A stretch of DNA of 64,000 nucleotides, taken from NCBI GenBank assembly GCA_020692205.1, contig JAIMKV010000003.1, positions 34,942 to 98,941 on the forward strand, written 5' to 3'. Shown piece by piece: positions 24,771 to 34,378 of this stretch. Position 1 is the stretch's first letter, and the number at the start of each line of letters is the position of its first letter. Position numbers and translations under genes: made by a program. Below the pieces are notes generated by a model. The model was not told where the DNA came from and did no database searches. It worked only from the letters and a program-made list of their open reading frames with translations. Source of the DNA: Myxosarcina sp. GA_180221_E-2-1-MAG-40_15 (lineage in GTDB: Bacteria > Cyanobacteriota > Cyanobacteriia > Cyanobacteriales > Xenococcaceae).

Positions 24771-26948
24771 TTAATGCTCTAGGTAGCATTTGGTGTAGGG
24801 TTCATTTTTCAGATTTACCCCGTTGGCGACGATGCCAAACACCCGCTGTTGTGTATTTAGCAATAGCTTTTTCGCAGCATTGGCGCTTTCGTAATCTACT
24901 ACTCCTGGGCGAACCACTAGTAAAAGTCCATCAACCATATTGCCAAGAATTACTGTATCTGCCATCCCAATCAAGGGGGGGGTATCCAAAATAATGCAAT
25001 CGTATCGATCCAAGAGGGTTTGAGTCAAAAATTTCATCCTTTGAGAGTTAAGTAATAATACTGGATTATCTGGTGTTAGTCCAGCAGTTAACACATCGAG
25101 ATTGGGTCTGATGTGCTGTAATGCATCGCTCCATTTTGTTTGATCAAGTAAAAGATTACTTAGACCAACTGAATTAGATAAATTGAAAATTTTGTGTTGA
25201 CTCGGCCTTCTCATGTCTGCATCAATTAACAACACTTTTTTTCCTAGCTGAGCCATAGATTGAGCAAAGTTGCTAGCTACTTGAGATTTACCTTCTTGAG
25301 GTACACAGCTAGTAATAGCGATCGCTTGCTTGTCCCAATCTGTGCTGAGAAATTTGAGATTAGCCTGTAGCATTTGATATGCTTCTCTGGTTCGCCCTGT
25401 AGCAAGCTGTGGTTCTTTTAGGGGAACTAAAGAATTATTGTTTGCTCCAGATATATTTAAGCCGTCATCGTTAGGTTCTCCTAGCTGATTTAGGTCAGGA
25501 ATTACTCCCTGCAGGGGATAGCCAAAGATTTCTTCTGCCTCTCGACTATTTTTGATCGAGCGGTCTTTATAATCTAATAAAAAGGCAAATGCGGCACCAA
25601 GTAATGCGCCCATCAAGCTACCAACAAAGACAACTAATCTTTTTTTGCTCGAACCAGTAGGCTGTTCTGGCGCAATAGCATTAGCAACGATCCGAACGTT
25701 GCCCACGTTTTGATTTTCAGCTACTTGAGTTTCTTGTAATTGGCTCAAAAGTGTCTCATAAGTTGATTGTGTTGCTTTTACCCGCCGCTCTAGTTCCCTC
25801 TGTTCTTCTTCCAATAAAGGCAAATTTTCTAAATTCTGTTGACGAACTTGTAAATTATTTTTAAGTCCTGCCAACTGTTTAACTAGCCCCGAACGTTCAA
25901 CTCCCATATTAGCCAATTCGCTAATCATAGTTTGGTCGGAATTATTCGCGCTGATGCTTAAAATTTTGTTGGTTAATAAAGCTGCCTGCTGATCGCCCTG
26001 AATTTGTCTGATTTGCTGGTCTAAGAGGGTTTTAAGTTCCAACTCTCGCTCTTTTAGGCTCGTAATTTGCGGTGCCTGTTCGGCAAAGCGATCGCGCTGA
26101 TTGACCAAATCTATGCTGATTTTTTGCAGTTCGGAAATTAACTCTGGCACAGCCGATTGACCCAAAGAGCTGATAGCGATGGCTTCCTGCCAATTAATAT
26201 TGAGTTGACCACGTAATTGTTCAAATCGACTATCAATACTCTCAAGGTTAGTTGTTACTGTCTCAATCTCCCGCTCTAAAGATTTAATTGTATCGATACT
26301 GCTGGTGGCTTCTTGTGATAGATTAGCAATCTTATTTTTTGTCTTGAATTGACGTAAATCTCTTTCGGCTTGGGCAACAGTTGATTCGACTTGGGGTAAT
26401 TGCGCTTTGATAAATTGTCGAGCTGAAGCAGCAGCAGAGCGGTTACTCAGAGTGTCTTCTTGTACATAGAGGTCAATTACTTGGTTAACTATTGATGCTG
26501 CTAATTCGGGATCGGAATCTTGGTAAATAACCTGCAAGACATCTGTGCCAACAATTGGCTTGACATCAAGATTGCTGGCTACTTCTCCGTAACTAAGAAA
26601 CTCGCCCTGGTCGTTGGTTAAATTAAGTTGTTGAATTGCTTTTTCAACAATCGGTCTTGACTGCAAAATTTCGGCTTCGGTTACGACTGGATTGCTATCT
26701 TTACCAAGAACCTCAACCTGTCCTCGTTCATCTTCTAATCCGACCAACCTAGAGGATTTATCTGTCCTAATTAAGAGTTGAGCTTCGGCTTTATAAGTAG
26801 GTTCTTTTGATAGTGCTAACAGCAAAAAAACGCTAGTTACACCAACAAAAATTGCCGTTGCTGGTAGCCAACGACGCTTTAAAACTAGCCAATATTTTTG
26901 GAAATCAATTTGTTCTTCATAGGTATTAGAAACTACTGTGGGAATCAT
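24771..26948 (-). CDS. Wzc-like polysaccharide co-polymerase/tyrosine kinase
   Basis: The 725-residue protein has a Wzz domain with its first membrane helix at about 28-46, a long periplasmic coiled coil (180-410), a second helix at about 437-459 and a cytoplasmic BY-kinase. The kinase has Walker A CVPQEGKSQ (Lys554), Walker A' VLLIDADMRRP (573-583) and Walker B CIILDTPP (651-658). It controls chain length and export in Wzy-dependent systems. The tail is only EPYTKCYLEH, two Tyr, whereas these kinases usually end in a cluster of several. It is 36 bases downstream of the initiating transferase, so one operon is likely. Confidence 0.88.
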   Translation of the reverse strand: MIPTVVSNTYEEQIDFQKYWLVLKRRWLPATAIFVGVTSVFLLLALSKEPTYKAEAQLLIRTDKSSRLVGLEDERGQVEVLGKDSNPVVTEAEILQSRPIVEKAIQQLNLTNDQGEFLSYGEVASNLDVKPIVGTDVLQVIYQDSDPELAASIVNQVIDLYVQEDTLSNRSAAASARQFIKAQLPQVESTVAQAERDLRQFKTKNKIANLSQEATSSIDTIKSLEREIETVTTNLESIDSRFEQLRGQLNINWQEAIAISSLGQSAVPELISELQKISIDLVNQRDRFAEQAPQITSLKERELELKTLLDQQIRQIQGDQQAALLTNKILSISANNSDQTMISELANMGVERSGLVKQLAGLKNNLQVRQQNLENLPLLEEEQRELERRVKATQSTYETLLSQLQETQVAENQNVGNVRIVANAIAPEQPTGSSKKRLVVFVGSLMGALLGAAFAFLLDYKDRSIKNSREAEEIFGYPLQGVIPDLNQLGEPNDDGLNISGANNNSLVPLKEPQLATGRTREAYQMLQANLKFLSTDWDKQAIAITSCVPQEGKSQVASNFAQSMAQLGKKVLLIDADMRRPSQHKIFNLSNSVGLSNLLLDQTKWSDALQHIRPNLDVLTAGLTPDNPVLLLNSQRMKFLTQTLLDRYDCIILDTPPLIGMADTVILGNMVDGLLLVVRPGVVDYESANAAKKLLLNTQQRVFGIVANGVNLKNEPYTKCYLEH

Positions 26949-26984
26949 ATTTTCACCTGGGTTTAATTTTCTTCAACAAATATT

Positions 26985-28604
26985 TCAGTATGCTCCTTTA
27001 CTGCTGGTCACCGCATGAATTGTCTTGAGCAGTATTTGCCAGTCTAAAATTAAAGACCAATTTTGGATGTAAACAAAGTCTAAGTTAAACATCTCTTCAG
27101 AATCAGTATTAGAACGACCGCTGACCTGCCACAAACCAGTAATTCCTGGTAAAACTTCATGGCGAAAGAGCTGGTAGGGAGATAATTTGGCGACATCACG
27201 AAGTGGCAAAGGGCGAGGACCAACCAAACTCATTTCTCCTCGCAAAACATTAATTAATTGTGGTAGTTCGTCTAAACTATAGCGACGAAGCAATCTGCCA
27301 ACTCTGGTAATGCGGGGATCTTCTTTGATTTTAAACAAAACCCCTCCTTGTACTTCGTTTTGGGCTTCTAACGCCGCTTGTAATTCATGGGCATTTGCTT
27401 TCATTGTGCGAAATTTCCACACTTTGAAATAGCGTCCTTTCAGACCGACACGATTTTGTTTGTAAATAATTGCTCCTGGAGAATCAAGCTTAACCATCGT
27501 GGCAATGACCGATAGTGGGAAAGCAAGTATAATTAATAACAAGGATGAAATTACCAGATCAAAAATACGTTTGCACCAAAAATCAACTCCGACAACAGCA
27601 GCAGAGCAAAACCGAATCGTAGGCATTCCGCCGAGCATTACCATCTCCGACCATTGTTCGGGCAACTTTAGGTCGACAGCTAAAATTCTCCAGTCAATCC
27701 CTGCTGTTTTTAACTCCCAGGATAATAAAATCGGATTTTCGACTTTCTCCCAAGAACAAAGGAAAATTTCATCAAATTTATAACTGCTAGATTGGTTCAA
27801 GATTTTTTTCCACTCTTGGCGATCGCGACAAATAGATAAATCGACAGTGCCTTGAATTTTAAATATTTTAGTGGAGTTAATTAGTTGTTTAACTTTGGTG
27901 GTGTCCTCAACAGTTCCTAAAAGCAAAACTTTATGTCTCAAACAAGCAAATTTGTTTTTAATACTCGCAATAGCTATCTTCAACAAGATTCTCTGGCTAC
28001 TAATCGTTATTAAAGTCAGTCCCCAAGCCCAGATAAAGACAGAACGAGATATCCATAATCCAGGCTGGAGTAAAAAGACAACCAACAAAACAGTAGCTTG
28101 AGCCAAACAAATAGCTTTGAACAGATTTAAATAGCTGCGATTCCTACGTTCGGTGCCATAAATTCCCGACGCGGTCATTATACATAAATTTATCGGAACA
28201 ATCAACCACAGAAACCCAAGCTCTTCTTGATTTGGCTGCCAAACAAAATAGCTATCAACGGGAGTACCAACTTTTTGAGCTACGATCCAGGCAAAAGCGA
28301 TCGCCATGCCATCAGACAAAGCGATCAAAATTATTTGCAGTAAAAATAAGGCTTTGTGGCCGCTAATCTTAACAACTGTTGGATTGCGAATATCCATGAA
28401 CATTTCTGAACCATTACCTAGCAAAGAACTAACAAATCGAGAGCTTTCTGCTTTGAGTATATTTATTTTACGCAGTACAGAAAGCGAGTAACCGTATAAT
28501 GCAGACATAGACAAATACTGCTTTAAACAGACGATCAACTTGTGCTGGTATAATGTTTGCCAAAACATTTTCTGTTTTTTCGGCTTCAAGCTGTTTGGTG
28601 GCAT
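26985..28604 (-). CDS. Undecaprenyl-phosphate sugar phosphotransferase (WbaP/WcaJ type)
   Basis: This enzyme starts polysaccharide units by moving a sugar-1-phosphate to undecaprenyl phosphate. The 539-residue protein has several N-terminal membrane helices (about 85-205), a Rossmann-like middle domain and the catalytic C-terminal domain. Catalytic blocks are DSPGAIIYKQNRVGLKGR, VWKFRTM, the RRYSLDELPQLINVLRGEM segment and MSLVGPRPL. It heads the minus-strand run, 36 bases before the Wzc-like gene. The start at 28604 is uncertain because the first 70 residues are poorly conserved. The donor sugar is not readable from sequence. Confidence 0.9.
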   Translation of the reverse strand: MPPNSLKPKKQKMFWQTLYQHKLIVCLKQYLSMSALYGYSLSVLRKINILKAESSRFVSSLLGNGSEMFMDIRNPTVVKISGHKALFLLQIILIALSDGMAIAFAWIVAQKVGTPVDSYFVWQPNQEELGFLWLIVPINLCIMTASGIYGTERRNRSYLNLFKAICLAQATVLLVVFLLQPGLWISRSVFIWAWGLTLITISSQRILLKIAIASIKNKFACLRHKVLLLGTVEDTTKVKQLINSTKIFKIQGTVDLSICRDRQEWKKILNQSSSYKFDEIFLCSWEKVENPILLSWELKTAGIDWRILAVDLKLPEQWSEMVMLGGMPTIRFCSAAVVGVDFWCKRIFDLVISSLLLIILAFPLSVIATMVKLDSPGAIIYKQNRVGLKGRYFKVWKFRTMKANAHELQAALEAQNEVQGGVLFKIKEDPRITRVGRLLRRYSLDELPQLINVLRGEMSLVGPRPLPLRDVAKLSPYQLFRHEVLPGITGLWQVSGRSNTDSEEMFNLDFVYIQNWSLILDWQILLKTIHAVTSSKGAY

Positions 28605-28921
28605 TGGCTACACCGTAGTTTAATTGATAGTAGGTTTTCAATTGAAGGTTCTTTGATCTTAGAGTCAACCCTTCCCTGCATTCCGCGATCATATATTTTT
28701 TTGCCTAAATTAATATTAATTATGTATAAACTTTAATTCATCATCCAAAAACCTGTAAGACAGAGTAAACTTACGATACTTGGCTAAATGGTAAAAAAAT
28801 AGATTGATATATTTAGTAGCAGATATTACTTTACCTATATTTAATGAGGTGAAAATAGAATAACGTTGGATTCAACTCAAACTATAGCACACCGTAATTA
28901 ATTAATTAATTGTCTTCAATT

Positions 28922-29674
28922 ATGCTAAATAAAATTCAATATAAATATCAGAAGCTAGTAGTTGCCAATTGTGTTGAAATCGAAATTGATCGCATTTTAA
29001 TTTTTGTCGAGACTATCTCTGAAGTCGAAGCTTTTCGAGAATTAAATTTTTACCATTTTGAATTTACCTACCGCAGTTTAGAACAGGGAACGATATCCAA
29101 CATCTTTTTTCTCGGGAATATGGCTCTAGAGCTAATCAGGATCGAGAATTTAGCTTTAGCTACTAAATATTCGACAAGAACCAATATGGATATTATCGCG
29201 CGTACTCGGTGGCGCAAAAATCAAGCTCTGCCGTTGGGACTAGTTCTACGTTATGTGGCTAGTCAGCAACCTAAATCGAGACGTCGCGATCGCAATACTG
29301 ATGGACAAAAAATCAATTGGGTTCAAGCAGACTCAGAAATTAATTTCTCTAGTGAAAATTTACAAGAATTAAACGAGCCAGCTTGCTATATTGTTTCCCC
29401 GTCACTTACCTGCGAACGGTTACTCGATAAGACATCGGCGCTCAAACAAAGATTGCTGGCTCATCAATCAAAAACTAGTAAGCTGACAAGTATCCAAATT
29501 ACGCTGAATACTTCTAAGCCCTTAACTAAAACTGCTGCTTTAATCTCTACTTTAAATTTGATCGAGATCAAGCAAGGAAATTATCCTAAACTAAAATTAG
29601 AGTTTGACCAAGGCTGTCAGCAGCAATTATTTTTAGCTACATCCTCAACTATACCAATGATTATCTCTTATTGA
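28922..29674 (+). CDS. VOC/glyoxalase-like-fold protein
   Basis: Its opening EIEIDRILIFVETISEVEAF and the following LEQGTISNIFFLGNMALELIRIEN resemble the first half of glyoxalase-like VOC proteins (DHxLIxVxD...GTxNxxFxxxNxYLEL). The usual metal His near the start is not obvious, so catalysis is doubtful. The second half (LRYVASQQPKSRR onward) is less familiar. I start at ATG 28922; a TTG at 28910 is also in frame. It is divergent from the initiating transferase with a 317-base AT-rich gap (28605-28921) that should contain promoters for both, though none is clear. Its link with the polysaccharide locus is unknown. Confidence 0.55.
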   Translation: MLNKIQYKYQKLVVANCVEIEIDRILIFVETISEVEAFRELNFYHFEFTYRSLEQGTISNIFFLGNMALELIRIENLALATKYSTRTNMDIIARTRWRKNQALPLGLVLRYVASQQPKSRRRDRNTDGQKINWVQADSEINFSSENLQELNEPACYIVSPSLTCERLLDKTSALKQRLLAHQSKTSKLTSIQITLNTSKPLTKTAALISTLNLIEIKQGNYPKLKLEFDQGCQQQLFLATSSTIPMIISY

Positions 29675-29849
29675 TGGTATTTACGAAAAATTATCATAAT
29701 TACCAATCAAGGCTAAAAGCTAAAAGCTCTTTGATAATATACTCCTCACGGTTAGGCATACAATCATTTGTTAAGCTGTATGGTTAAAAATATCAGTAAT
29801 AATACTGAGATACGCCACACTTTTAAACTAAAAAAACTACGATTTAAGC

Positions 29850-29883
29850 AATTTTGCTCTGGTTTTTGAGCTACAGCAAAATT
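29850..29883. repeat. Inverted repeat with 16-base loop
   Basis: AATTTTGCT (29850-29858) and AGCAAAATT (29875-29883) are perfect complements. Its right arm overlaps the left arm of the palindrome at 29880, so the two structures would compete in RNA or lie side by side as protein sites in DNA. Confidence 0.6.
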
Positions 29884-29904
29884 ACACTTAATTTAAGTGT
29901 AATT
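29880..29904. promoter_or_regulatory. 11-bp palindrome, candidate operator
   Basis: AATTACACTTA, centre ATT, TAAGTGTAATT: perfect 11-bp arms, 190 bases upstream of the DUF3102 gene. It could be an operator for a dimeric regulator or a weak terminator of the VOC-like gene upstream (GGTAATTTTTATT follows). The low GC content argues for an operator. Confidence 0.45.
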
Positions 29905-30093
29905 GGTAATTTTTATTGATCTTTATTGGACAAAAGGCGCTTGGAATTTTGGCGACAAACTAATTTTTGCTTGAAGCCCAAAATATTCCTCCCCCTAGTG
30001 TAAACTAGATTACAAATATTCAATAGGTTGAATAGATCTTTAAAAGTTATATCAATTATTTCATATAGCTATAAGTAACATCATTAAAAAAAT

Positions 30094-31083
30094 ATGAAAG
30101 ATCAGTTAGAAAATCATCAAATTGCCAACAGCTTTGATTACAATGCTTTAGAATCGGAGCAACGTTCGATTCTCAAACAACGAACCGAAGAAATTAAAGA
30201 GCGTTTAAAACGCTCGGCTCAAGACATTTGGGAAATAGGTCAAAAACTTTTTGAAGTGCGTTCTGAGATTGCCTATGGTCAGTTCGACAGTTGGTTAAAA
30301 GCCGAATTTGGCTGGAGTCGACGTACAGCGTATAATTTTGTTAAGGTTTATGAAGCTTTTCCTGAACGTGCAACTGTTGCACAAGTCAGTATAGCCGCAT
30401 CGGCTCTTTATCAATTATCTTCACCATCTACTCCTAAAAAAGTGCGCGAGGAATTTATCCAAAGAGCCAAAGATGGAGAAAAGATCACTCGCCAGGAGAT
30501 TCGTTTAGCTGTCCAGCAAGAAAAACCGTCTCTTGCCTTAAATGCTATTGCTACTAAGCCAGAAAAAGCTATTGCTCAACAGCAAATTATTTCGATTATC
30601 CCTCAAACTACTAATGCCATTAACGCCTTAGCCAAAAAAACTCAACAGTCAGACGATTTGAGCGACTCGGTTGAACCTGAACTACCTTCAAAAGGATGGT
30701 ATAGTTTAGGCGAACAGCACTTTCTCTTTTACGGTGACACTGCATCGCCTCAATTCCACCAAAATATACCAGAAGCCGATCTGGCTATAGCAATCACCTC
30801 TAGTGATTGGGATCATGATTGGTTAGTTGACAAGGTAGAAAATTTGCTGGTGCTAAAAGAGTCTTATTTGCCCAAAGAAGCTCTTGACACATTAATTACA
30901 CTGCTCTGCAAACCAGGAGACACGGTACTTTTTCCCTGGCTACCAGATGAGAACATAATTGATTTAGCTCATCAGCTAGGCAGAATTGTGGTAGCAGGAG
31001 ATCCTATTTTAGAACGCTGTCAAAAGGCGATCGCCAAATCCAAGTTAACCTTAAAGCTAATTTCACCCCTGGAAAAACGGTGA
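30094..31083 (+). CDS. DUF3102 protein fused to a degenerate DNA methyltransferase domain
   Basis: Residues about 20-140 match DUF3102: ILKQRTEEIKERLKRSAQDI, FDSWLKAEFGWSRRTAYNFV and a C-terminal helix EKITRQEIRLAV; the middle looks like a DNA-binding helix-turn-helix. A linker leads to residues 200-313, which follow the order of a beta-class N4/N6 DNA methyltransferase: LGEQHFLFYGDT (usually LGxHxLLCGD), DLAIAITSSDW where DPPY should be, then GDTVLFPWLPDENIIDLAHQLGR in place of VLDPFxGxGTT. Neither the DPPY catalytic motif nor the SAM-binding loop is intact, so it is probably a DNA-binding regulator. It lies between the two arms of the polysaccharide locus. Confidence 0.65.
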   Translation: MKDQLENHQIANSFDYNALESEQRSILKQRTEEIKERLKRSAQDIWEIGQKLFEVRSEIAYGQFDSWLKAEFGWSRRTAYNFVKVYEAFPERATVAQVSIAASALYQLSSPSTPKKVREEFIQRAKDGEKITRQEIRLAVQQEKPSLALNAIATKPEKAIAQQQIISIIPQTTNAINALAKKTQQSDDLSDSVEPELPSKGWYSLGEQHFLFYGDTASPQFHQNIPEADLAIAITSSDWDHDWLVDKVENLLVLKESYLPKEALDTLITLLCKPGDTVLFPWLPDENIIDLAHQLGRIVVAGDPILERCQKAIAKSKLTLKLISPLEKR

Positions 31084-31134
31084 AGTAGTCTACCGCGCTA
31101 GTAACGCTTGAAAATCAGTTAAGCAGAGTAAATC

Positions 31135-32415
31135 TTAGGGATTGTCCAAAATACTGCTACTGGAAATCAGCAATTGAGCAGGAGCAGGTGGATAACTAAG
31201 TTCTCTGGTTTCAGCTAGTATTTCCTGATAAAAGCCAAAAGCTTTTTGAGCCGAGATTCGCCAATCAAATTTAGTTTTGACAGTTTGATAAGCAATATGA
31301 CCCATTTGCGCCAGTCGTTGCTTATTCTCAGTTAGCTGCTCGAATGCCTCTTTGATCGCTTGAGGATTTCCTGGATCAACCAAAATGCCACAGTTTTTGT
31401 TGATTTGATAGGGAATTCCGCCTACTTTGGTTGAAATGACTGGCAGACCAGATGCCATTGCTTCTAGAATCACCAGGGGCAAGGTATCTGATAATGTGGG
31501 GTACACAAACAGATCGGCATACTGAAATAGAGCAACAATATCTTGAGCTGGGATCCAGTCAGTAAAGATAATTTTTTGGCGATCGCTCAATTTTTGAGCA
31601 AAGGCATCATAGTCAATACCAGCTCTTTTTTGTCCGCAGACAATAAGCATAAAGGGTTTTTTAACTTGACTGAATGCCTCTAAAAGAACATCAACACCTT
31701 TGTTTTTAGTGTGATTTCCCAAAAAGATCCCCACTGGCACATCTTTTTCGGCTAACTTCGGTAAGTTTAATTTATGGGCAATTGACTGGACTTGTTGGGG
31801 GGAACTTTTAGTGTAAAATGCTTCATCTACACCATTAGTGACAATTCGTATTTTTTCCTTCTCGATTCCCAGAGATTGCAGCATGGGATATTCCAAAGGA
31901 GAAAGGGCAAATATCCTTTGTGCATGCTGAACGATATAATCTAGAGGCTTTTCAATACAGAATTTCCAAGCCAATTTCTCATGTAAATGTTTTAGTGCAT
32001 AAGCTTTTCCGCCAGAAGTTATTTCACAAAAACCATGAGTTGAAATAACGTAAGGAATTTTTTGCTTGACGCAAGCTTGAGCTACGCGTTTAGTTTCCAA
32101 AGCTGGAATTACATTATGCAAATGAACCAGATCGTACTCTCCCTGTTGGATTAGAGCGGGAATATCGGCTCGATAAAACAAAGTGCGAAACTTATTGGGT
32201 AATAATCCTTTGGTAAAAGACAAAATATTAGACGATTTTCGCGCTAATAACTTTGCTTTGCCAAAACTGCTATTTATTTCCTCAAATGCAAGGATGGCAA
32301 TATCTATTTCTAGATCGCAATGGTTAGCTAATGAAGCACTCAAATGCTTGGCTGCATTAGCAGCACCACTGGCACTTAAATGGGGCGGAATAATAACCGC
32401 AGCTAGAATTTTCAT
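31135..32415 (-). CDS. GT4 glycosyltransferase
   Basis: The 426-residue GT-B enzyme has an acceptor half with HLSASGAANAAKHLSASLA and LVHLHNVIP, and a donor half with VGIFLGNHTKNKGVDVLLEAF and the E-x7-E-containing block YPTLSDTLPLVILEAMASG. It probably adds one sugar of the repeat unit. The gene converges on the DUF3102 gene with a 50-base gap. It forms a second minus-strand unit with the epimerase and GT2 genes upstream. Confidence 0.88.
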   Translation of the reverse strand: MKILAAVIIPPHLSASGAANAAKHLSASLANHCDLEIDIAILAFEEINSSFGKAKLLARKSSNILSFTKGLLPNKFRTLFYRADIPALIQQGEYDLVHLHNVIPALETKRVAQACVKQKIPYVISTHGFCEITSGGKAYALKHLHEKLAWKFCIEKPLDYIVQHAQRIFALSPLEYPMLQSLGIEKEKIRIVTNGVDEAFYTKSSPQQVQSIAHKLNLPKLAEKDVPVGIFLGNHTKNKGVDVLLEAFSQVKKPFMLIVCGQKRAGIDYDAFAQKLSDRQKIIFTDWIPAQDIVALFQYADLFVYPTLSDTLPLVILEAMASGLPVISTKVGGIPYQINKNCGILVDPGNPQAIKEAFEQLTENKQRLAQMGHIAYQTVKTKFDWRISAQKAFGFYQEILAETRELSYPPAPAQLLISSSSILDNP

Positions 32416-32515
32416 CGGGTTTAATAGGAGGCTAAGATTTGTGAGTATTTTTGACTAGAGCTGATACCAGACAGTAAGTAAAACTTGATAGTCGTCAATT
32501 GGCAGATAACTCAGG

Positions 32516-33490
32516 CTAGGAATATGTAGCAGTCGATAAAGAATATTTCTTAACCAGATGAGCTGGAAGATCTGGCTCATGAATCATTTCTAGAATGGTA
32601 TCGTTAATCGTAAATTTTGGTTTCCAGCGAAATAAAGCTTCAATTTGGGAAGTATCAGCAACAAGATAAGGTCGGTCTACTTTACGCAGGCGTTTAGCAT
32701 CTTGTTCAATCTCAAATTCCATGCCGCCAATAGCCCTGATCTTATCAAGTAATTCCACGACCGAATATTGTTTCATCGTTCCCAAATTAACCGTAACAAT
32801 CGAGCTATTTGGCACTTCTCCACGAGAGGCAACAGCCCAAAAACCTCTGGCAGCATCGCGAACATCAATATAATCGCGTTTAGGAGACAAATTACCTAAT
32901 TTAATGGTGCGTTGCGCTGATTTTAGTTGAGCAAAAATTTCTGGCAATAGATGGGGGTTAGTTTCACCTGAACCAACTACATTAAATAAACGAACAATGA
33001 TGGCAGCAAAGCCTCTCCTTTTGGCAAAATATTTAACATAATGTTCACCCTGAAGTTTAGTAAACCCATAAATATCCATTGGTTCGGTGGGAGAGTGGGC
33101 TTCCCTGTGTGGTGTATCTTGAGGACTGTAGATTGCCCCACTACTGGCAAAGACAAAGCGGCAATTTGATGGACATAAAGATAATAAATTGACTGTTCCC
33201 TCAATGTTGGTCGATATCGTCAAACCAGGCTGCCTCTCACATTCTGGGATATAGTGAATTGCCGCTAGATGAATAATGACTTCTGGTTGAAAATCGTTGA
33301 CAACTTGAGCCAGTTTTTCTAGATCGCGAATGTCGATATTTTCTAGCTGAAAATATGGCAACTCTTCTGCCTTAAACCGAGATAATCCATATCGATGATT
33401 ATCAACTACACAGATTGAATGCTCTTTCATCAGAAGCCGAGTTAAAGCACGTCCTACGTACCCTCTGCCTCCTGTAATTAAAATCTTCAT
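32516..33490 (-). CDS. NAD-dependent sugar epimerase/dehydratase
   Basis: This extended short-chain dehydrogenase has the NAD motif TGGRGYVGRAL (GxxGxxG) at residues 6-16 and the active-site pair Tyr-x3-Lys in MDIYGFTKLQGE, with FASSGAIY supplying the Ser. The substrate is likely a nucleotide sugar used by neighbouring transferases. UDP-glucose 4-epimerase or a GDP-sugar epimerase are both possible. Length 324 is typical. It is 100 bases upstream of the GT4 gene. Confidence 0.88.
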   Translation of the reverse strand: MKILITGGRGYVGRALTRLLMKEHSICVVDNHRYGLSRFKAEELPYFQLENIDIRDLEKLAQVVNDFQPEVIIHLAAIHYIPECERQPGLTISTNIEGTVNLLSLCPSNCRFVFASSGAIYSPQDTPHREAHSPTEPMDIYGFTKLQGEHYVKYFAKRRGFAAIIVRLFNVVGSGETNPHLLPEIFAQLKSAQRTIKLGNLSPKRDYIDVRDAARGFWAVASRGEVPNSSIVTVNLGTMKQYSVVELLDKIRAIGGMEFEIEQDAKRLRKVDRPYLVADTSQIEALFRWKPKFTINDTILEMIHEPDLPAHLVKKYSLSTATYS

Positions 33491-33553
33491 TATACTTACT
33501 GGTTTACAACGTAAATTTTCATCACCATGATTGAAACGGCGAGCGCTTGTGGT

Positions 33554-34378
33554 TTAACTAGATTTCTTCTGCCATTGCTCAAAATAATAGCCTTTAGAAC
33601 CCTTGATCAAATAGCGTTTTCCCCGCGCCAATAATTCGAGTAACTTTCTTACAGCTGATTGAATATGTCGGGGCGTTTTTTGTAAAAGGCGATCGTGGCG
33701 TAATAAAGCCCGTTGTTTTTCTTCATTCTGTTCATGATAAGCAATGATCGATTTATTTTCCTCATGCCATCTAAAGTCCGCCAAATAAGCGTTAAGATGA
33801 ATGAATCGATATTTTTTGCGAGCCAGACGTAAAAAGAATTCATAATCCATTGAATACTTGAGTGAATGATCCAAAAAATTTTCCTCTTCAAATATCCTGC
33901 GATTAAAAAATGTGGATGTACTGGGTATGTACAAAACATGAAGATATTTAAGGATAAAAAAATCAAAGTCGAGTTCTTTTCTCAGTTGAATAATCTTCCC
34001 GTGTTCATCGATCCAGCGATAGTCTCCATAAACAATATCGCTTTGAGGACTAGCGAAAGATACTGCAATCCGCTCAAAGCATTCAGGCAAATATAAATCG
34101 TCGGCATTAAGCCAACCGATTATGTCACCTGTCGCCAGGCGAAATCCTTGATTAAGCGCATCACTTTGACCTCGATCTGGTTTGGACTTCCAAATTAAAT
34201 GAGGATATCGTTGCAGAATTTCAACTGTTTGATCTGTGGAACAATTGTCCAAAATGATATGCTCAAAGTTAGAATAATTTTGCTGGAGTACGCTTTGAAT
34301 AGCTGACTCGATAAATTTACCCTGATTAAAAGAGGGCGTAACAATCGAAATCTTTGGGTACGTTCGATCCATCGTCAT
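33554..34378 (-). CDS. GT2 glycosyltransferase
   Basis: The 274-residue GT-A enzyme starts PKISIVTPSFNQGKFIESAI, has ILDNCSTDQTVEIL and the metal site GDIIGWLNADDLYLP. The later SMDYEFFLRLA fits the usual catalytic acid region. It is the first gene of the minus-strand unit 34378-31135. The acceptor is unknown. Confidence 0.9.
   Translation of the reverse strand: MTMDRTYPKISIVTPSFNQGKFIESAIQSVLQQNYSNFEHIILDNCSTDQTVEILQRYPHLIWKSKPDRGQSDALNQGFRLATGDIIGWLNADDLYLPECFERIAVSFASPQSDIVYGDYRWIDEHGKIIQLRKELDFDFFILKYLHVLYIPSTSTFFNRRIFEEENFLDHSLKYSMDYEFFLRLARKKYRFIHLNAYLADFRWHEENKSIIAYHEQNEEKQRALLRHDRLLQKTPRHIQSAVRKLLELLARGKRYLIKGSKGYYFEQWQKKSS

Larger units (their letters stand above)
29675..30093. other. 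Gene-free spacer upstream of the DUF3102 gene, with inverted repeats
   Basis: No ORF. It contains two adjacent inverted repeats (29850-29883 and 29880-29904), runs of A/T and a short AGCTAAAAGCT-type repeat near 29709. The 190 bases before the DUF3102 start hold no recognised promoter. Confidence 0.55.

Noticed and set aside
28468-28692. Minus-strand ORF overlapping the initiating transferase start
   Set aside because: Out-of-frame overlap with low-complexity composition and no ribosome site; likely a shadow.
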